Shown one piece after another: positions 4,846 through 9,860 of a stretch of 9,860 nt of DNA. The DNA comes from an uncultured Solirubrobacteraceae bacterium (GTDB taxonomy: Bacteria; Actinomycetota; Thermoleophilia; Solirubrobacterales; Solirubrobacteraceae), in NCBI GenBank assembly GCA_902806215.1, contig CADCVT010000108.1, positions 1 to 9,860 of the forward strand. Reading direction: 5' to 3'. Under the pieces are notes generated by a model. The model was not told where the DNA came from. It did no database searches and worked only from the letters and a program-made list of their open reading frames with translations. Every line of letters begins with the position of its first letter. The first letter of the stretch is position 1. The position numbers were made by a program, and so were the translations under genes.

Positions 4846-6900
4846 ATGTGCCCGCCCTCCGAACCCCAGGCGCTGATGCTCCCCTCGTTCCCGCCCGTCC
4901 GCCCGTCCCGCCGCCTCCGCGCGGCGCTCGCCCTCGCCGTCGCCGTCGCCGTCGGCGCTCCCGCGTCGGCGCTCGCGCACCCGGGGCACCACGCGCACGC
5001 GGGGATGCCGGGCGTCTCGACGCCGTTCGACGTGCCGTTCCCGGCCATGGGGCCGAGCGCCGGGGGCTACACCTCCGACAACGTCGAGTTCGTCAAGAAC
5101 TTCCCGCAGCACACCGACTCGGCGGGCGCGCGCAAGCTCGGCAGCTTCTTCTACATCACCACCGAGCGCGACCTCACGATCTACGACATCTCCAAGCCGG
5201 CCGATCCGGTCCAGGTCGGCAGGCTGACCTTCCCGGCGACGGCGGTCGGGACTCCGGTCTTCACCGAGGAGGACCCGGACACCAACGGCCGGATCCTGCT
5301 CGTCAGCAACAACGGCACCCTGCTCGTCATCGACGTCAGCGACAAGAAGGCGCCGAAGGTGCTCTCGGCGCTTGCCGGCGCGGACGACCACACCGTCTCG
5401 TGCATCATCGACTGCACCTGGGCGTACGGCTCGGAGGGGACGATCGTCGACCTCCGCAACCCGGCCAAGCCGCGGCTGTCGCCGAACGTCTGGAAGACCG
5501 ACGAGAAGACCTTCCACGACGTCACCGAGGTCGAGCCCGGTCTCGTCGTGACCTCGTCGCAGCCGGTCAAGCTGCTCGACGCACGCGAGAACCCCGAGAA
5601 GCCGACGATCCTCAAGTCGTCCCCGCTGGAGCAGGGCCGCTTCAACCACGCCAACCTCTGGCCGCGCGACGGCAAGGACGACTTCCTCCTCGTCGGCGGC
5701 GAGGCGACCGGCCCGCAGTGCAGCGAGGACCCGAGCGCGACGTTCGAGACGTGGGACGCACGCGTGTTCGCCGAGACCGGGGTCAAGAAGAAGCTCGACG
5801 AGTTCCGCATCCAGCCCGGCGCGCCGACCAACGGCCGCGCCCCCGACTCGACCTACTGCGTGCACTGGTTCACCGAGCACCCGTACTACGAGAACGGCGG
5901 CCTCCTGGCGATCAGCTGGTACGAGCACGGCACGCACTTCCTGAAGATCGGGAACGACGGCAAGATCTCCGAGGTCGGCTTCTTCCTCGGCGGCGGCGGC
6001 CAGGCGTCGGCCGCCTACTGGATCGACGAGCGCACCGTGTACGTCGCCGACTACCTGCGCGGCCTCGACGTGCTGCGCTTCACCGGCGACATCGGCTCGC
6101 CGCCGTCGACGCCCGCCACCGACGGAGCCGGGCCGGTCGACGAGGAGCTGCGCAAGCGGCAGGAGCCCCCGCCGGAGCCCACGGCGCAGGCGTCGGCGGA
6201 GGCACCCGCTCCGGCAGCGACGCCGGCGACCGCCGAGACCCCCCGCGCCGCGGCCCCGGCCGAGACGTGCGTCAAGCCCGACGGCTTCCGCTCGACCGCG
6301 GCCAAGGGCCGGGGCGACGGCCTCGCGCTGACGTTCAGCCGCACCGCCTCGACCGCGGTGACCGTCGACGTGTTCCAGCAGTCCGTCGGGCGCCGCGTCG
6401 TCGGCGAGCGGCTCGTCGCGCGCTTCCCCGCGCGCAGCGGGGACGTGCGGTGGAACGGCAAGGCGAACCAGGGCGACCGCAAGGTCACCGACGGCTACTA
6501 CTTCGTCCGCTACCGGACCCGGACGGCAACCGGCACCGACACGCGCCGGATCGCGCTGCGGCGCGTCGGCGGGCGCTGGACCACGCGCCCGGCGTTCTAC
6601 CGCTCGGCGTCGTGCGACCTGCTGCGGAGCTTCAAGCTCGAGCGCCCGGTCTTCGGCGGCCGCTCGAACCGCGCGCTCGGCATCACCTACCAGGTGGAGC
6701 GCCCCGCCCGGGTGACCGTCACCGTCCTGCGCGGCACGCAGGTGGTCAAGCGGTTCGCCGCGCGCCAGTCCGAGGCGAAGCGCACCAACCGGCTGCGGTT
6801 CGACAGCGAGGGTCTGCCGGCCGGCGACTACCGCGTGCGCATCGAGGCCACGCGGGCCGGCGAGCGCGTCGCGGCGAGCACCGTGAGCCGGCGCCTCTAG
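4846..6900 (+). CDS. Secreted LVIVD-repeat beta-propeller protein with two C-terminal FlgD/Ig-like domains
   Basis: The protein is 684 residues from ATG 4846. A signal peptide is clear: basic R-P-S-R-R-L-R, a hydrophobic Ala/Val/Leu core, and A-S-A-L-A as the cleavage site near residue 44, leaving a mature end H-P-G-H-H-A-H. ATG 4876 gives a shorter n-region and is possible. A beta-propeller (about 80-415) shows LVIVD-type strands: L-T-I-Y-D-I-S-K-P-A-D-P, L-L-V-I-D-V-S, V-K-L-L-D-A-R-E-N-P. It also has regularly placed His (D-D-H-T-V, F-H-D-V, F-N-H-A-N, C-V-H-W-F, Y-E-H-G-T-H). A Pro/Ala linker (about 425-472) leads to two Ig-like units (about 475-580 and 590-684), each with a D-G-Y-Y-F-V-R or G-D-Y-R-V-R strand as in FlgD-like domains. 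Function is not established; extracellular metal or ligand binding is an inference. The dehydrogenase gene follows 10 nt later, so the two may be co-transcribed. Confidence 0.9.
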   Translation: MCPPSEPQALMLPSFPPVRPSRRLRAALALAVAVAVGAPASALAHPGHHAHAGMPGVSTPFDVPFPAMGPSAGGYTSDNVEFVKNFPQHTDSAGARKLGSFFYITTERDLTIYDISKPADPVQVGRLTFPATAVGTPVFTEEDPDTNGRILLVSNNGTLLVIDVSDKKAPKVLSALAGADDHTVSCIIDCTWAYGSEGTIVDLRNPAKPRLSPNVWKTDEKTFHDVTEVEPGLVVTSSQPVKLLDARENPEKPTILKSSPLEQGRFNHANLWPRDGKDDFLLVGGEATGPQCSEDPSATFETWDARVFAETGVKKKLDEFRIQPGAPTNGRAPDSTYCVHWFTEHPYYENGGLLAISWYEHGTHFLKIGNDGKISEVGFFLGGGGQASAAYWIDERTVYVADYLRGLDVLRFTGDIGSPPSTPATDGAGPVDEELRKRQEPPPEPTAQASAEAPAPAATPATAETPRAAAPAETCVKPDGFRSTAAKGRGDGLALTFSRTASTAVTVDVFQQSVGRRVVGERLVARFPARSGDVRWNGKANQGDRKVTDGYYFVRYRTRTATGTDTRRIALRRVGGRWTTRPAFYRSASCDLLRSFKLERPVFGGRSNRALGITYQVERPARVTVTVLRGTQVVKRFAARQSEAKRTNRLRFDSEGLPAGDYRVRIEATRAGERVAASTVSRRL

Positions 6901-6910
6901 GCTGCGGCGC

Positions 6911-8083
6911 ATGCGCGCTGTCGTCTGCCACGCGGCCGAGCTCGAGGTCGTCGATCGGCCCGAGCCCACACCCGGGCCGGGCCAGGTGCGCCTCGAGGTG
7001 CTGCGCTGCGGCATCTGCGGCTCGGACCTCCACGCGCGCCACGGCATCGACGAGTGGGCCGACCTCGCCGAACGCACCGGCTACGACCGGTTCGGGCGCT
7101 CGGACCAGCAGGTCGTCTTCGGTCACGAGTTCTGCGGATCGGTCGCCGAGTACGGCCCGAAGACGAAGGGCGCCGTGCCGACGGGGACGCCGGTCGTCGC
7201 ACTGCCGCTCATCCGGTACTCCGACGGCATCGACACCGTAGGCCTCTCGCAGCACGCGCCCGGCGCGTACGCCGAGCAGCTACTCGCGCAGGAGACGCTC
7301 ATGCTGCCGGTGCCCAACGGCCTTGCGCCGGACGTGGCGGCGCTGACCGAGCCGATGGCGGTGGCGTGGCACGCGGTGCAGCGGGCGGAGATCAAGAAGC
7401 GTCAGGTCGCCGTCGTCATCGGCTGCGGGCCCGTCGGGCTCGGCGTCATCCTGATGCTCAAGGCCAAGGGCGTGCGCACCGTCGTCGCGAGCGACTTCTC
7501 CGCCGGCCGGCGCGCGCTCGCGCAGGCGTGCGGGGCCGACGTCGTCGTCGATCCCGGTGCCACCTCGCCGTGGGCCGCCGCCGACGCGAAGGGCCACGTC
7601 GTCAGCCTGTCGGCAGGCCTGGAGCTCGCCGTCGGCACGCTCGAGAAGCTCGACCGCCTGCCGGTCGACTGGTCGCACGTCTGGCGCGCGGCCGAGAGGC
7701 TCGGTGCCGGGCCGAAGCACCCCGTGGTCTTCGAGTGCGTCGGCGTCCCCGGCGTGATCGACTCGATCATCGACGGTGCGCCGCTCTTCTCCCGCGTCGT
7801 CGTCGTGGGCGTCTGCGTCGGGCCCGACCGCTTCACGCCGGCGATGGCGATCAACAAGGAGATCGACCTGCGGTTCGTGATCGGCTACACGCCGCTCGAG
7901 TTCCGCGACACGCTGCACATGCTCGCCGAGGGCGAGGTCGACCCGAGACCGCTCATCACCGGCGAGGTCGGGCTCGACGGGGTCGACGCGGCCTTCACGG
8001 CGCTCGGCGATCCCGAGCGGCACGCGAAGATCCTCGTCGACCCGCGTAGCTCGGCTGCCGAGCCGGTTCCTCCGCGGCGCTGA
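6911..8083 (+). CDS. Zinc-dependent medium-chain alcohol dehydrogenase (MDR family)
   Basis: This 390-residue cytosolic NAD(P)-dependent dehydrogenase should interconvert an alcohol and its aldehyde or ketone. The catalytic zinc set is present: Cys36 in C-G-I-C-G-S-D-L-H, His72-Glu73 in G-H-E-F-C-G, and Glu147 in T-E-P-M-A. The Rossmann motif is G-C-G-P-V-G-L-G at 171-178, and Asp195 ends the second strand, favouring NAD over NADP. The four-Cys structural zinc lobe of classical enzymes is missing. About 20 extra residues (46-66) sit between the catalytic Cys and G-H-E. The conserved core ends at H-A-K-I-L-V-D-P (371-378); the last 12 residues lie over the 3' end of the convergent monooxygenase gene. 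The ATG follows the LVIVD gene stop by 10 nt with no clear Shine-Dalgarno, suggesting coupling. The substrate cannot be read from the sequence; the neighbouring Baeyer-Villiger enzyme suggests a ketone-forming step. Confidence 0.94.
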   Translation: MRAVVCHAAELEVVDRPEPTPGPGQVRLEVLRCGICGSDLHARHGIDEWADLAERTGYDRFGRSDQQVVFGHEFCGSVAEYGPKTKGAVPTGTPVVALPLIRYSDGIDTVGLSQHAPGAYAEQLLAQETLMLPVPNGLAPDVAALTEPMAVAWHAVQRAEIKKRQVAVVIGCGPVGLGVILMLKAKGVRTVVASDFSAGRRALAQACGADVVVDPGATSPWAAADAKGHVVSLSAGLELAVGTLEKLDRLPVDWSHVWRAAERLGAGPKHPVVFECVGVPGVIDSIIDGAPLFSRVVVVGVCVGPDRFTPAMAINKEIDLRFVIGYTPLEFRDTLHMLAEGEVDPRPLITGEVGLDGVDAAFTALGDPERHAKILVDPRSSAAEPVPPRR

Positions 8084-9566
8084 ACGCGTAGTCGCCGAGG
8101 TCGAAGCGCGCGCTGCGCCACCGCGCCTCGAGCGTCGTCGAGGCGCGGAACGGGACGTCCCCGTTGGCGTCGAAGTAGTACGAGTTCGCGCTCCCGCAGG
8201 TCCCCTGGAAGAAGATCTGCCGGTGGCGGCGGCCGAGCATCTCGGCGAGGTACCGGTCGTTGGCCTCGCGCGTGACCTCGACCCGCGACGCGCCGACGCG
8301 CCGCGCGTGCTCGAGGCAGCGGACGATGTGCCGCGACTGGTTCTCGATGAGCGTGAAGTACGACGAGCCGTTGTAGCCGTAGGGGCCGAGGATCGAGAAG
8401 AGGTTCGGAAACCCGGGGACGCTGACCCCCTCGTACGCCTGGTAGCGGTGCTCGCCCCAGAACGCCTCGAGGTCGGCGCCGCCGCTGCCGCGTACCGGGA
8501 ACGGCGGCATGTTGCCCTGCTCGAACACCTTGAAGCCGGTGGCGAGCACGAGCACGTCGAACGGTCCGCGGTCGCCGTCCGCGGTCCGGACGCGATCGCG
8601 GGCGACCTCCTCGATCGGCGCGGTCTCGAGCGCGACGTTCGCGCGGTTGAAGGTGCGCAGGTAGTCGTTCGAGAACCCGGGCCGCTTGCACCCGAGGCCG
8701 TAGCGCGGGGTGAGCTCGTCGCGCACGGCCGGGTCGTGGACCTGCTGACGCAGGTGCCAGTGCGCGAGGCGCTCGGTCGCGCGGACGACCGGCACCGTCG
8801 TGGAGTAGTGCGCGGCGACGGGGAACGTCAGCTCGATGTAGCTCTGCGACACCAGGCGCAGCGCCCGCCCGACGGCGGGCGCGCGCCGCAGCGCGGTGCG
8901 GAACGCGCCGGGGAGCGGGCCGTCGAGCTTCGGCAGGCACCAGATCGGCGTGCGCTGGAAGACGGTGAGCTGTTCGACGTCCGGCGCGATCGACGGCACG
9001 AGCTGCACCGCCGACGCACCGGTGCCGACGACTGCGACGCGCTTGCCGCGCAGGTCGGCCGTCCCGTCCCAGCGCGCGGTGTGCAGCGTCCGGCCGGCGA
9101 ACGTCTCGACGCCGGGGATCTCGGGCGGCTTGGGCTGGTTGAGCACGCCCGTGGCCGAGATCACGTGCCGGGCACTGATGCCCGGGCCCTCGGCGGTCTC
9201 GAGGTGCCAGCGGTGCTCGTCGTCGTCCCAGGTCGCTCCGGTCACCGTCGCATCGAGCCGGATCCGCGACCGCAGCCCGAACCGGTCCACGCAGCGCTCG
9301 GCGTACGCCTTGAGCTCGCGGCCGGGCGCGTAGACCCGCGACCAGTCGGGCTGTTGCGCGTACGAGAACTGATAGCTGAACGACGGGATGTCGACCGCGA
9401 CGCCCGGATAGGTGTTCCAGTGCCATGCGCCGCCGACGCCGTCGCCGCTCTCCAGCACGAGGAAGTCCCCGATGCCTGCGCGGTCGAGCGCGACTGCCGC
9501 GCCGATCCCGGAGAACCCCGCGCCGATGACGGCGACCTCGGTCTCGGTCTCGCTCACCTCCCGCAT
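7995..9566 (-). CDS. Baeyer-Villiger-type flavin monooxygenase (class B, FAD/NADPH)
   Basis: The protein is 523 residues. Diagnostic motifs are the FAD Rossmann G-A-G-F-S-G at 15-20, G-G-A-W-H-W-N-T-Y-P-G at 45-55, the Baeyer-Villiger fingerprint F-A-G-R-T-L-H-T-A-R-W-D at 156-167 (FxGxxxHxxxWD), the NADPH Rossmann G-T-G-A-S-A at 181-186, F-Q-R-T-P at 203-207, and L-A-T-G-F at 341-345. Such enzymes insert oxygen next to a ketone carbonyl to give an ester or lactone, or oxidise sulfides; the actual substrate is unknown. The start at ATG 9566 follows the upstream gene stop by 17 nt and has no clear ribosome site. A GTG 9 nt further in, touching GGGAG, is an alternative. The family-like part ends near residue 497 (D-Y-A-F-S-A); the last 26 residues are low-complexity, and most of them are encoded over the dehydrogenase gene, an 89-bp convergent overlap. 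Confidence 0.94.
   Translation of the reverse strand: MREVSETETEVAVIGAGFSGIGAAVALDRAGIGDFLVLESGDGVGGAWHWNTYPGVAVDIPSFSYQFSYAQQPDWSRVYAPGRELKAYAERCVDRFGLRSRIRLDATVTGATWDDDEHRWHLETAEGPGISARHVISATGVLNQPKPPEIPGVETFAGRTLHTARWDGTADLRGKRVAVVGTGASAVQLVPSIAPDVEQLTVFQRTPIWCLPKLDGPLPGAFRTALRRAPAVGRALRLVSQSYIELTFPVAAHYSTTVPVVRATERLAHWHLRQQVHDPAVRDELTPRYGLGCKRPGFSNDYLRTFNRANVALETAPIEEVARDRVRTADGDRGPFDVLVLATGFKVFEQGNMPPFPVRGSGGADLEAFWGEHRYQAYEGVSVPGFPNLFSILGPYGYNGSSYFTLIENQSRHIVRCLEHARRVGASRVEVTREANDRYLAEMLGRRHRQIFFQGTCGSANSYYFDANGDVPFRASTTLEARWRSARFDLGDYAFSAAEEPARQPSYAGRRGSSRAARDRRAP
8121..8148 (+). terminator. Inverted repeat 38 nt after the dehydrogenase stop, possible terminator
   Basis: A perfect 11-bp stem (arms 8121-8131 and 8138-8148) with a 6-nt loop lies just past the dehydrogenase stop. 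It has no T-tract and lies inside the coding region of the convergent monooxygenase gene, so it may be a terminator for the plus strand or a coincidence of GC-rich codons. A weaker 6-bp hairpin lies at 8049-8063. Confidence 0.4.
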
Positions 9567-9583
9567 GATGTCGGCGGGCGTGT

Positions 9584-9860
9584 CTAGCGGACGCGCAGCG
9601 GGCGGAAGTTGCGCCGGCGGTCCTTGCGCTCGACGTTGCCCGTCACGTCGACGCCGCGCGAGAACAGCTTGTAGGAGCCGCGCGGCAGCCGGCGCCCGGG
9701 CCGCAGGCTCCACGTCGTCGTGCCGCGCGCCTGGAGGTAGCTCGTGCGCAGGCAGCTGCGCGCGGGGCCGAACGTGCCGTCGGCGCGCAGGAAGCGGCAG
9801 CGACGCCCGACGGCGCGCCCGACCGCGACCGACACGTTCGCCAGCCGGCCCTTCCGAGCG
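9584..9860 (-). CDS. C-terminal part of a secreted protein with a Thermoleophilia-style beta domain (5' end outside window)
   Basis: The frame stays open to the right edge; 91 residues are visible, so the GTG near 9835 is not needed as a start. The visible part has two Cys at 21 and 36, likely a disulfide (G-R-R-C-R-F and A-R-S-C-L-R). It then has A-R-G-T-T-T-W-S-L and L-P-R-G-S-Y-K-L, and finally V-D-V-T-G-N-V-E. This pattern of a Trp strand, a P-R-G-S-Y turn and a D-x-x-G-N end resembles Ig-like C-terminal modules of secreted proteins in this group of Actinobacteria. The catalytic or main domain is outside the window, so the function cannot be named. The monooxygenase gene follows 17 nt downstream on the same strand. 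Confidence 0.75.
   Translation of the reverse strand, partial: ARKGRLANVSVAVGRAVGRRCRFLRADGTFGPARSCLRTSYLQARGTTTWSLRPGRRLPRGSYKLFSRGVDVTGNVERKDRRRNFRPLRVR

Noticed and set aside
4533..7241. A 902-codon plus-strand open frame over the LVIVD and dehydrogenase genes
   Set aside because: Arg/Pro/Ala low-complexity shadow; the other frame has a signal peptide and recognised repeats.
1..9860. Mobile elements, CRISPR arrays, tRNA or rRNA genes
   Set aside because: No transposase or integrase, no regularly spaced repeats, and no RNA gene structure were found on either strand.

Overview
The window is very GC-rich and densely packed, with short gaps and overlapping genes. Several secreted proteins carry the C-terminal beta-sandwich modules seen in soil Actinobacteria of the class Thermoleophilia (Solirubrobacter/Conexibacter/Patulibacter type). 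That placement is an inference from protein style and base composition; no rRNA or other taxonomic marker is present.

Layout. (1) 1-1477, plus: the 3' part of a secreted M14 zinc carboxypeptidase, cut by the window edge exactly at its HxxE zinc motif. A strong hairpin terminator follows it. (2) 1474-4622, minus: a small acidic protein with 18 consecutive arginines, with its own promoter-like site and a C(UUCG)G-capped terminator. Downstream of it come a type-1 ABC exporter, a Ser/Thr protein kinase coupled to it by an ATGA overlap, and a 54-residue ORF coupled to the kinase by a TGATG overlap. (3) 4623-4845: a 223-bp divergent intergenic region containing the minus-strand promoter candidate. 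(4) 4846-8083, plus: a secreted LVIVD-repeat beta-propeller protein and, 10 nt later, a zinc-dependent medium-chain alcohol dehydrogenase. (5) 7995-9860, minus: the 3' end of a secreted protein, then a Baeyer-Villiger-type flavin monooxygenase whose 3' end overlaps the dehydrogenase gene by 89 bp in convergent orientation.

How the genes may work together. The dehydrogenase and the Baeyer-Villiger monooxygenase could act in sequence (alcohol to ketone to ester), although they are on opposite strands. The most unusual part is the block 1474-4622. Two small, charge-segregated Arg/Asp/Glu proteins flank a coupled ABC exporter and kinase, and both small proteins carry a D-V-[FW]-E-V motif. The minus-strand promoter lies upstream of the poly-Arg gene, and its terminator ends at the ABC start, so the exporter-kinase genes may depend on read-through. 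I do not recognise this arrangement as a described system. Its function is unknown.
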